Assembly: GCA_964623885.1 (NCBI GenBank)
Contig: CAZUVM010000175.1
Span: 1-15,590, forward strand
Direction: 5' to 3'
Source of the DNA: CAZUVM01 sp964623885
Lineage (GTDB): Bacteria > Verrucomicrobiota > Verrucomicrobiia > Limisphaerales > UBA8199
DNA: 15,590 nt
Shown here: positions 1-6,123 of the stretch, piece by piece
How the letters are laid out: every line of letters begins with the position of its first letter
How positions within the stretch are numbered: the stretch's first letter is position 1
The notes under the pieces: generated by a model
Seen by the model: the letters and a program-made list of their open reading frames with translations, nothing else
Told to the model about the DNA's origin: nothing
Database searches by the model: none
Program-made: the position numbers and the translations under genes

Positions 1-32
1 TTGCGGCCGGCACCATTGTGCTCCGACCGCAA
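1..32. repeat. Imperfect hairpin at the window edge
   Basis: TTGCGG at 1-6 pairs with CCGCAA at 27-32. A single mismatch follows, then CGG at 8-10 pairs with CCG at 23-25. CAC at 11-13 can also pair with GTG at 18-20 across a bulge. The structure begins on the first base of the window, so it may continue to the left. Confidence 0.4.
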
Positions 33-55
33 ATTGGATTCAAAATTCATTCCGG

Positions 56-123
56 CAAAGTTATTCACAGCCTCGCTGCGCATCGCTTGCCGGGCACGCT
101 CCGCTCGGCTTTGAATAACTTTG
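56..123. repeat. 12-bp perfect inverted repeat with 44-base interior
   Basis: CAAAGTTATTCA at 56-67 is the exact reverse complement of TGAATAACTTTG at 112-123. After one mismatch, AGCC at 69-72 also pairs with GGCT at 107-110. This gives a 17-position stem with 16 paired positions around a G+C-rich interior. No open reading frame of note lies inside. It could be a small transposable-element end pair or a structured RNA; the sequence does not decide. Confidence 0.5.
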
Positions 124-133
124 GATAAGGTAT

Positions 134-149
134 CAGGGCAAACGCCCTG
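134..149. repeat. Hairpin CAGGGC/GCCCTG
   Basis: Six-base-pair perfect stem (134-139 with 144-149) and a 4-base AAAC loop. It is part of the hairpin cluster and has no following T run. Confidence 0.5.
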
Positions 150-168
150 GGAGAGTCGTAAGACCATT

Positions 169-185
169 CCAGGCCAACGGCCTGG
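169..185. repeat. Hairpin CCAGGCC/GGCCTGG
   Basis: Seven-base-pair perfect stem (169-175 with 179-185) and a 3-base AAC loop. The 17-base unit is the exact reverse complement of the core of the hairpin at 244-262. Confidence 0.55.
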
Positions 186-205
186 TTCATCCCGATCGAT
201 GAATC

Positions 206-218
206 GCGCTTTCAGCGC
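206..218. repeat. Hairpin GCGCT/AGCGC
   Basis: Five-base-pair stem (206-210 with 214-218) with a TTC loop. It is the weakest member of the cluster taken alone, supported mainly by its position among the others. Confidence 0.35.
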
Positions 219-232
219 TCGCGTGGGATTTG

Positions 233-262
233 GGGTTAGCTAACCCAGGCCGTTGGCCTGGG
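233..262. repeat. 14-bp palindrome merging into an 8-bp hairpin
   Basis: GGGTTAGCTAACCC at 233-246 is a perfect 14-base palindrome. Its last three bases also start the hairpin CCCAGGCC (244-251), GTT loop (252-254), GGCCTGGG (255-262), so the two structures are mutually exclusive. The second hairpin is the strongest in the cluster. Confidence 0.55.
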
Positions 263-273
263 CTGATATGAGG

Positions 274-288
274 GACGCCTTTGGCGTC
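274..288. repeat. Hairpin GACGCC/GGCGTC
   Basis: Six-base-pair perfect stem (274-279 with 283-288) with a TTT loop. It sits 33 bases beyond the stop codon of the minus-strand gene 322-2724, so it may also protect or end that transcript. There is no clear U tract after it in that direction. Confidence 0.5.
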
Positions 289-321
289 GCTGCCTGCTGT
301 CTCGAAATTCTCAGCGACGAC

Positions 322-2724
322 TCAATCTCCGCTCATGAGGTGGAGCAGGGAACTGCGGATCGTCAGAGCCACGACGTCGTTGATCACGTCCAGGACGATA
401 AACTTGCGGACCTGGCCCCAGATTTCGGTTTCGTAAGCGGTGCCGACATGCATCAGGAGAGAATCGAGCATCTCGCGGGTATCTTCACGCGCCAATAAAC
501 GCTCAAATCCGCGGGTAACCGTAGGCAGCGAGACATGCGTGATGTTGGTGTGGTCGAGCGCCGCTTCGAAAGCCAGGCGCAGCAGAGTACGGATCTCCTC
601 CGATGAAAGGCCGGCTTCGCCGGAATCGGTGCGAACCGCAGCCTGCTTGGAAAGGAGTTGATACAGCGCACGGAACCGGATCTTGCGGGCAGGCGGCTCG
701 AGCCATGGCTCGTGCTGAAGCACGGCGAAGAGCGCGCGCGCCGGCTCGGCCGGATCACGCAGACGATTTTCCAGTGGCGTGCCCGCGATTCGCTCGTCTT
801 CCCACCAGCCCGGGATTTCCTCGAGCTTGCGATGTGATTCGCGGGCCATGCGCAGATCGAAGTCGCGTACGAGCCGGATTTCTTTATGCAGGTAGCCATA
901 GCTGAGCGGCGCGAGGACCGCCTTACGAAGTCGCAACGGGAGCGGCACCAGGTCAGGCAGGACCAGGCGCACTTCGAGCTTGCCGCCGTGGTGCTCGATA
1001 GCTGTGCGCAAGCAGAGTTCCCAGCAGCCTTCGATCTTCGGAAGCTTCTCGTGCAAGTTAATCCCGGCCATGAGTGAAATGGCGGCGGTATGAGTGATTT
1101 CGCGGTTCAGCAGCGGCGTCAACCCGTGCCGGCTCGCCAAGCCGTAAAGGAACTCGTACGCCGTCAGTGACTCATCCGCCAGGCGCCGCGCGTTCCATTC
1201 GTTGAACTGATCCAGCGTGCACTGCCAAACGACCTGCTCATCCAGCTCCTCAATCGAGCCGAGACCGCTTTCATAAAGGGCGAAAGCATAGGCGCTGCGT
1301 AACAACGACCGGCCTCTGGGCCCCTTCCACTTGCCGTGTTCCTGTTCGAGTTCCCAGGGTTTTAGCTGGCCGCAACCCCAGCCGAACAGAGACGGTGCCA
1401 CCCGGTGCAAGGCTGTAAATGCCGAAACACCCAGCCGCGATAGGATTTGTGGGGAGACTTCGTCGAACAGCCGGGCCCACCCGCGGAACGAGCGGGCCGT
1501 CTCGTAATCCAGTTCACCATCGACTCGGAAGAGTTCCGGCTCTGAAGCGCGGGCCTGCTCCAGCACGCTGCGGGCCACCTGGTCGAGTACTTCCCAGATC
1601 GCCTGGTGCGAGTCGTGGCAAATCCGTTGTGGCCATGCGGAAACCTTCCCCAGCACTTCCGCCGGCAAATTGCCGTGACCGATTTGGTCGAGGCACCGGG
1701 TCAGCAACGCGCGCCAATCCAGCAGTCCGCTCTCCCGAACAAACGCCGGCGGCACCCGCACGCCCAAAGACAGGAAAGCGTCTTCCCAGTCCGTGCGACT
1801 GAACGCGCCGATATCCCAGCGTGGCTGGCCGTGTTCAAAAGTCACCAACCGCAGGCCGTATCTGATTTGCCACAGCGCGGCATGAATCAGCATCTCAGTG
1901 GCCCGTTCATCACTCAGTTCCTGTCGCAGGCTCAGCTTCCATGGTCGCACCGGTGGGTCGTCGCCCTGAGTGATGCCCGGAAAGGCTGCTTCTGCCACCG
2001 AGCTCGATCGAATCAACCGGAACCCGGCCCGGCGAAGCAGGTGACGCAAATCTGCATTCTCAACGTCTGCGCAGGTTCGCAGGTGGAACTTGTCACATAG
2101 CAAATAGCGCAGGTAGGTTGGCGCGCGACGCTCGAAGGTCGACTGCTCGCGCGGCGATAGCGATGCCAAGGCAGCGGGCGGCGCCGTATGTGATAGCGGA
2201 CAGAGCAACGATTTGGGATAAGATCCCAAAAAGCCTTCGACGCCCGGTCGGACTGAGTACCAGGCGGTGAGAATCAAAAGAGAATCATAATCAGCGCTTT
2301 CCGCCACATCAGGCACGCTGGCCAGACCTGCGGCAATCCGGAAAACTCGCTCAAAGTGTGGCAACTCGGGTCCTTCGCTCGCCGCCGTGCTGCTCCTGGA
2401 AGTCCGGTATTGAGCCTCGGCCAGGGGATATCGGCTGGAGATTACCCGCGCCTTCTCGAGTAATAGCTCCTCGAACGCCGGCAAAAGGATGCGCGCTCGG
2501 GCTTCTGCAGGATTGCTATCCAGAGCCGACGGGATCAGCCAACCATATCGGCTCTGGGCCCGCGCTGGCGCCAATGGTGGCGCTAACGGCGTTTCCTCTA
2601 CCGATAAGAGCTGCCCTACCGGAGCATCCAATTCGCCTTCCGCAACCGGTTGCTCGGGCTTGGGTGGCAAATCTTGGGCTGGGTCAGCCTCGATCCATGC
2701 AGCCATACCCCCATCGTATAGCAA
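322..2724 (-). CDS. Hypothetical protein, 800 residues, no recognised domain
   Basis: I do not recognise the family. The long frame with normal protein composition and no internal stops is convincing as a gene. There is no signal peptide or membrane segment, so it is predicted cytoplasmic. Residues 15-60 are rich in Pro, Glu and Ala and look disordered. The rest is Leu-, Arg- and Glu-rich with regularly placed Trp and aromatic residues, suggesting a large mostly alpha-helical protein, possibly solenoid-like. The start is uncertain: TTG at 2724 gives 800 residues and ATG at 2706 gives 794. An in-frame stop at 2742-2740 prevents a longer N-terminus. A strong AAGGAGGTGA sits further upstream than usual. 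The gene is monocistronic here and divergent from the next gene. No catalytic motif is visible, so no function is assigned. Confidence 0.8.
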   Translation of the reverse strand: MLYDGGMAAWIEADPAQDLPPKPEQPVAEGELDAPVGQLLSVEETPLAPPLAPARAQSRYGWLIPSALDSNPAEARARILLPAFEELLLEKARVISSRYPLAEAQYRTSRSSTAASEGPELPHFERVFRIAAGLASVPDVAESADYDSLLILTAWYSVRPGVEGFLGSYPKSLLCPLSHTAPPAALASLSPREQSTFERRAPTYLRYLLCDKFHLRTCADVENADLRHLLRRAGFRLIRSSSVAEAAFPGITQGDDPPVRPWKLSLRQELSDERATEMLIHAALWQIRYGLRLVTFEHGQPRWDIGAFSRTDWEDAFLSLGVRVPPAFVRESGLLDWRALLTRCLDQIGHGNLPAEVLGKVSAWPQRICHDSHQAIWEVLDQVARSVLEQARASEPELFRVDGELDYETARSFRGWARLFDEVSPQILSRLGVSAFTALHRVAPSLFGWGCGQLKPWELEQEHGKWKGPRGRSLLRSAYAFALYESGLGSIEELDEQVVWQCTLDQFNEWNARRLADESLTAYEFLYGLASRHGLTPLLNREITHTAAISLMAGINLHEKLPKIEGCWELCLRTAIEHHGGKLEVRLVLPDLVPLPLRLRKAVLAPLSYGYLHKEIRLVRDFDLRMARESHRKLEEIPGWWEDERIAGTPLENRLRDPAEPARALFAVLQHEPWLEPPARKIRFRALYQLLSKQAAVRTDSGEAGLSSEEIRTLLRLAFEAALDHTNITHVSLPTVTRGFERLLAREDTREMLDSLLMHVGTAYETEIWGQVRKFIVLDVINDVVALTIRSSLLHLMSGD

Positions 2725-2739
2725 ATTGGCTGCCGCAAG

Positions 2740-2750
2740 TCACCTCCTTA
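2740..2750 (-). promoter_or_regulatory. Strong but misplaced ribosome-binding site
   Basis: On the minus strand, TAAGGAGGTGA is an almost full anti-16S match, unusual for this window. GGAGG ends 18 bases before the TTG at 2724 and 36 bases before the ATG at 2706. The start codon with better spacing, TTG at 2738, is in another frame that stops after about 39 codons. Either initiation is unusual or the signal drives a short leader peptide. Confidence 0.45.
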
Positions 2751-2765
2751 GTTTCCTCGGAAAAT

Positions 2766-2794
2766 GATATAAAGCTGTACGGGAAGGACTTGAA
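2766..2794 (-). promoter_or_regulatory. Candidate sigma-70-like promoter for the 800-residue protein
   Basis: On the minus strand, TTCAAG (2794-2789) and TATATC (2771-2766) are separated by exactly 17 bases. They match the -35 and -10 consensus at about 3 and 4 of 6 positions. Predicted initiation near 2759 leaves a leader of about 35 bases that contains the strong ribosome-binding site. The spacing is good but both boxes are imperfect. Confidence 0.35.
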
Positions 2795-2808
2795 TTGGCT
2801 GGCAGAGC

Positions 2809-2843
2809 GCGTGAATTTCACGCAAGACGCGTGAAATCCACGC
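2809..2843. promoter_or_regulatory. Two operator-like palindromes 20 bases apart
   Basis: GCGTGAATTTCACGC at 2809-2823 is a perfect palindrome of two 7-base arms about a central T. GCGTGAAATCCACGC at 2829-2843 has the same left half and 5-base outer arms. The 20-base period puts both on the same helix face. The pair lies between two divergent genes, just upstream of the candidate minus-strand promoter and about 100 bases before the plus-strand gene at 2946. It looks like a site for a dimeric regulator; the identity of that regulator is unknown. Confidence 0.45.
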
Positions 2844-2945
2844 CTTTTCTCGTTTTCTGGAACAATCCCGTCGAAGTCATGTCAACGAAAAACAAGACTT
2901 GCCAATGAGCATCGTTTTAGCACCATTACCAACAACGGATGACCT

Positions 2946-4484
2946 ATGAAAACCCCAAACAACTGTAGATCGATATCTCGCTGGCTCAAAGTCAACCCTA
3001 ACTTCAGAAGCATCGACAAACCAGGAAGGTCACTCCGCATTCCGTCACTATGTTTAATCGCGCAATTAATTATTCTATTTCCGTCGCTTGGCCCGGCGCA
3101 GCCCGAGGCGGCTTCACCGGCTCCCGGTGCTACCTTCCTGCAGATCCCGAAAGGAGCCCCGCTGATCTCTGTGCCTCTGGCAGTGGTGGAAAGTAGCTCA
3201 CCAAGGTCACAGGGCTATCTTTCCCAACGCGTGCCGCGACCGCAGGATGAGCTTGCTTCCGTTCCGCCGGCTGTTTCAGCATCGTATGTGGGGAAGGAGT
3301 TCTTGGCTTACCAGATCGCGGCTTTGCCGGACGGAACCCGGTACCTGGTCGTGCTGAATGAAGATACCGGGCTTAAATTCCTGAACCGAAACGACTCCGC
3401 GGGCAACATGTGGTATGCCCGAATCTATCGGGTTCCTAAAGATGGCGATGCCAAGCCTGAATTGGTAAAGGGAGGGTATCAATCTTCAGGCAACGACGTG
3501 ATGATCCCGGTCCAGCTTTGGCTGCCGGATATCGGAACGACAAAAACAAAAAGCTTCAACACGGAAATTGGCTACAGCATCAATGGCTATTCAAGCGGCA
3601 AACCCCAGGTTTACACCGGGCGGGGCACGGCTCTGCAGGTTTCCGGGTCGCACGTTACGCCCGAAGGCAAGCTTACGCTGATGGTCACCGTGCCAGACGA
3701 ACTGACCGTTACGCCTGAAACCCAGGTGGTTCTACGCTTCGAACCACTTCAGCCGGGACTGCCCGAGCATACGGCCTCCGGCAAGATCAGCGATTTCCTG
3801 ACACTCGGCGCGGCGCGGTTTGCGGTCACCGGCGTCACTCCGGATTTTGCTTCGGCCACACTGGCGCTTATGTCCGGGAGTCTCGAGCAAACCATGAAAC
3901 AACAGCTCCAGCTTGGCAGCCAGTTGCCCGCGTTTGCCCAAGTGGACCTGATCACGCGGAAAACCGTCACGCAGACCGATGTCCTCGCTAAGGCAAAAGG
4001 AAGTGCCGGGGTGGTCTTTGTGTTTGGCGATCTTGAGCCGGCAGGTGGCCGTGGCTCGTACCCATCTCCTTATCGCATGCCAGGGAGCACTGCGTTGCCA
4101 CTGCCGGCCGCCGACGTGGTGGAGCAACTTGCCGTACAAATGCAACCCAAGCCGATTGTGGTCATTGTCACGCGCGCTATCGGGTTGGATTTTCTCTATT
4201 CGGATCTTCGCAATAAACTTCCTGAGTATTTTGTTTTGGCCGACTACGCTGACCCGTTGCGCACGATGTTCCGGCAAAGTGGAGGGCCCGGCTGGTATGG
4301 CGGCCCGCCTTTCACCAGTGGCCAGGAACCCTCGTTGCGTCAACTTTTCAACTTGCCCGCAAACACCCTTGCGATCGTTGCCTTCGATCAACAAGGAAAA
4401 GTGCGCTACGTCAAAGCTGACGCGGCAGCTTCTTTTCTCCCGTCTCTGGCGGAGGCGCGCGCAGCCCTCGGTAGCCACAAGTAG
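2946..4484 (+). CDS. Secreted protein with cysteine-free thioredoxin-like C-terminal domain
   Basis: The 512-residue product has a long basic N-terminus and a hydrophobic stretch at residues 34-49, followed by AQPEA, consistent with an export signal. Residues 60-310 form a beta-rich region of unknown family. From about residue 322 the pattern resembles redoxin/thioredoxin folds: 'LGSQLPAF', a strand-like 'LITRK', then the hydrophobic strand 'GVVFVFGD'. Near the end, 'LPANTLAIVAFDQQGKV' matches the cis-Pro/strand/turn pattern of that fold. The usual CXXC is absent; the only cysteines are C7 and C36, both in or before the signal sequence. Thiol-disulfide or peroxidase activity is therefore unlikely, and the domain may be structural or binding. 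ATG at 2946 is chosen although no good ribosome-binding site precedes it; the next in-frame ATG is after the signal. It is followed by a 114-base gap before the sigma-factor operon. Confidence 0.75.
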   Translation: MKTPNNCRSISRWLKVNPNFRSIDKPGRSLRIPSLCLIAQLIILFPSLGPAQPEAASPAPGATFLQIPKGAPLISVPLAVVESSSPRSQGYLSQRVPRPQDELASVPPAVSASYVGKEFLAYQIAALPDGTRYLVVLNEDTGLKFLNRNDSAGNMWYARIYRVPKDGDAKPELVKGGYQSSGNDVMIPVQLWLPDIGTTKTKSFNTEIGYSINGYSSGKPQVYTGRGTALQVSGSHVTPEGKLTLMVTVPDELTVTPETQVVLRFEPLQPGLPEHTASGKISDFLTLGAARFAVTGVTPDFASATLALMSGSLEQTMKQQLQLGSQLPAFAQVDLITRKTVTQTDVLAKAKGSAGVVFVFGDLEPAGGRGSYPSPYRMPGSTALPLPAADVVEQLAVQMQPKPIVVIVTRAIGLDFLYSDLRNKLPEYFVLADYADPLRTMFRQSGGPGWYGGPPFTSGQEPSLRQLFNLPANTLAIVAFDQQGKVRYVKADAAASFLPSLAEARAALGSHK

Positions 4485-4516
4485 GCAAGGCTGACTGCCG
4501 AGGCATGAAACTCGCC

Positions 4517-4547
4517 TGAACTTTTCGCCCAAGCTGCACACTTAATA
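4517..4547 (+). promoter_or_regulatory. Weak candidate promoter of the sigma-factor operon
   Basis: TGAACTT at 4517-4523 resembles the AAC-containing -35 element of many ECF promoters. An A+T-rich TTAATA follows at 4542-4547. If used, it would fit self-activation of the operon by its own sigma factor. The match is short and could be chance. Confidence 0.2.
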
Positions 4548-4598
4548 GCTTGAATCGTAGTTCCGAGCCGCAACGATGGCTCAGCACTACGCAGCTGT

Positions 4599-5162
4599 TT
4601 GGTGATCGAAAACCGCGAGCTTGATACGCGTTCGGACCTCGAGCTGGTTGCCGCCATTAATAAAGGCGATCCAGCCGCTTTCGAGACTTTGTACCAGCGT
4701 TATCGCCATTGGGTGATCGGCCTGGCGTACCGGTTTACCGCCGACAACGATACTGCCATGGATGTCTTGCAGGAGACTTTCCTTTATGTGCTGAAGAAAT
4801 TTCCGGGCTTTCGCCTCACGGCGAATTTCAAAACCTTTCTGTATCCCGCCGTGCGCAATTACTCCATAGCTGCTCGGCGTAAAACGGCGCGATACCAGAG
4901 CTCGCCTGAAGAAACTGGCGCGCTGGAGACCGCGTCCGCTCCGTCGGAGAAACCATCTGAGCTGGCCGATCTTCAAGCCGTTCTTTCATGCCTGCCCGCC
5001 GAGCAATGCGAGGTTGTGTTGCTGCGCTATGTAGACGGCTTTGCTTTGGATGAAATCGCTCGAGCCATGGACGTCCCCTTGGGAACGGTCAAATCACGGC
5101 TGCACAATGCCTTGAGTTTCCTGCGGCAGGATAAGCGGACAAAAATCTTTTTCGAGCAATGA
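4599..5162 (+). CDS. RNA polymerase ECF-type sigma-70 factor
   Basis: The product directs RNA polymerase to a specific promoter set. At 187 residues it has the usual ECF size and two-domain layout. Sigma region 2 spans about 24-93, with the hallmark 'DVLQETF' at 55-61 and the promoter-melting/-10 helix 'FKTFLYPAVRNY' at 77-88. A variable linker rich in Ser, Glu and Pro follows. Region 4 spans about 121-178, with the helix-turn-helix 'ALDEIARAMDVPLGTVKSRL' at 149-168. The start is TTG at 4599 or GTG at 4602; no in-frame ATG is available and no clear ribosome-binding site is seen. The GTG overlaps the stop of a 9-codon mini-ORF (4576-4605). It is first in the operon; the next gene begins 35 bases later and encodes the likely membrane partner. 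The family call is firm; its targets are not visible. Confidence 0.93.
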   Translation: MVIENRELDTRSDLELVAAINKGDPAAFETLYQRYRHWVIGLAYRFTADNDTAMDVLQETFLYVLKKFPGFRLTANFKTFLYPAVRNYSIAARRKTARYQSSPEETGALETASAPSEKPSELADLQAVLSCLPAEQCEVVLLRYVDGFALDEIARAMDVPLGTVKSRLHNALSFLRQDKRTKIFFEQ

Positions 5163-5197
5163 ACCTTTTGTTGCCCTCGCTCGCTTAACCTTTTGAC

Positions 5198-5659
5198 ATG
5201 CCGATTCCGGACGATCAACGCAATGAAGACGAAGCCGCCCTTCAGGCTCCGGCCAAGTTGGTTGATTCCCTGAAACGGCTGCACGAGCCGCAACTCTTCA
5301 TTCCAGCGACGCTTGATGAAGCGATCGTGCGCGCAGCCCGCCAGCGTCTGGAAAAGAATCGTCGACCAGCGCCTTGGTTGCGCTTTCTTCCATGGGTGGC
5401 GGCTGCTACCACGGCAATCGTGCTGGTCATAGCGATGCCTCGCTTTGTTGCCAAACCGGGAAATTCATTCGCCAAAGAGGATCTGAATCTGGATGGCAGG
5501 GTGGACATCCTGGACGCGTTTGCCCTGGCCACAAAACTTAAAGCCGGCGCGATCGCCAGTCCCCAACTCGATCTCAATGGCGACGGTGTGGTCGATAGTC
5601 GCGACGTGGCCGTGCTGGCTGCACAGGCTGTCTCTTTGCGGAAAGGCGGGCGTTCATGA
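5198..5659 (+). CDS. Single-pass membrane protein with dockerin-type repeats; putative anti-sigma factor
   Basis: The 153-residue product has three parts. Residues 1-58 are charged and presumably cytoplasmic, with 'IPATLDEAIVRAARQRL' at 35-51. Residues 60-83 form one transmembrane helix. Residues 90-153 contain two dockerin/EF-hand-like calcium loops: D95-N97-D99-D103-D106 and D125-N127-D129-D133-D136, each of the form D-L-N-x-D-G-x-V-D, 30 residues apart as in type I dockerins. The short N-terminus and position right after an ECF sigma gene suggest anti-sigma control, but no zinc-binding HxxxCxxC motif is present and there is no cysteine at all. The alternative is a membrane anchor for a cohesin-bearing protein; the next gene encodes one. 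It overlaps that gene by 4 bases (ATGA), indicating translational coupling. Dockerin assignment is strong; anti-sigma role is inference. Confidence 0.85.
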   Translation: MPIPDDQRNEDEAALQAPAKLVDSLKRLHEPQLFIPATLDEAIVRAARQRLEKNRRPAPWLRFLPWVAAATTAIVLVIAMPRFVAKPGNSFAKEDLNLDGRVDILDAFALATKLKAGAIASPQLDLNGDGVVDSRDVAVLAAQAVSLRKGGRS

Positions 5660-6123
5660 AGACCTTCGTGTTCTCGCGCCTTCTTCCAATTGTTCAACTG
5701 CTTTGGCTGGCGGCGGGGCTTCAAGCGCAACCGGCGGCTCTTGAGGAAGGCCGCAGTCGCTTTTGCGCCGTGGACATCTGTGTGGATTCCGGGAGCACGC
5801 CGCTGGCCGCCTACCAAATCGAGTTCGCCGCCACAAATGGTTTGGCCAAAATCGTGGGGATCGAGGGCGGCGAACACCCCGCCTTTCGCCAGCCGCCTTA
5901 CTATGATCCCAAGGCCATGCAGCACGAGCGTGTTATCATTGCCAGCTTCAGTACTCGCAGCATCACTGAATTACCCATTGGCAAAACTCGCGTTGCGACC
6001 ATCCATTTCCAAATCACCGGCCCCGGCGTACCGGGCTTCGACCTAAAGCTCCAGGTCGCGGGTGATTCGCACGGCAAAAAAATGCCTGCCAAAATCAGTT
6101 TCGAAGAAAGGAAGAGTGAATGA
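5656..6123 (+). CDS. Secreted cohesin-like domain protein
   Basis: The 155-residue product has a signal peptide with probable cleavage after residue 24 (LQA/QPA). The mature part is one compact beta-rich domain. Residues 36-135 follow the cohesin pattern: an opening strand 'VDICVDS', then 'YQIEFAATNGLAKIVGIEGGE' from 53, which parallels the cohesin step 'dF.fryDp..leiigi..G'. A strand 'RVIIASFS' near 92-99 comes next, then the turn 'LPIGKTRVATIHFQI' and a terminal 'GFDLKLQVAGDS'. Cohesins bind dockerins on other proteins. The gene directly before it encodes a membrane protein with two dockerin repeats, and the genes overlap by 4 bases at both ends, so an interaction is likely. A ribosome-binding site (GGAAAGGCGGG) precedes the ATG. 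Two cysteines, C37 and C42, may matter in the exported protein. The cohesin call is by pattern only and would need profile or structure support. Confidence 0.78.
   Translation: MKTFVFSRLLPIVQLLWLAAGLQAQPAALEEGRSRFCAVDICVDSGSTPLAAYQIEFAATNGLAKIVGIEGGEHPAFRQPPYYDPKAMQHERVIIASFSTRSITELPIGKTRVATIHFQITGPGVPGFDLKLQVAGDSHGKKMPAKISFEERKSE

Larger units (their letters stand above)
1..288. repeat. Non-coding cluster of short hairpins
   Basis: No convincing gene lies in the first 321 bases. Instead there is a run of at least seven separate short inverted repeats, itemised in the following entries. Most have a stem of 5 to 8 base pairs and a 3- or 4-base loop, and the stems differ in sequence. The run lies just downstream of the stop codon of the minus-strand gene at 322-2724. 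It resembles the REP/MITE-like hairpin islands found in intergenic regions of Verrucomicrobia and Planctomycetes. The hairpins are seen directly; the repeat-family interpretation is inference. Confidence 0.6.

Noticed and set aside
274..288. Hairpin as a classical intrinsic terminator for the 800-residue gene
   Set aside because: The stem is good but no T-rich tract follows in the direction of transcription, so it is listed only as a repeat.
253..498. 81-codon plus-strand frame
   Set aside because: Overlaps the hairpin island and the end of the 800-residue gene on the other strand; no protein features.
3732..4541. 269-codon minus-strand frame
   Set aside because: Antisense to the secreted thioredoxin-like protein, which has a signal peptide and recognisable pattern.
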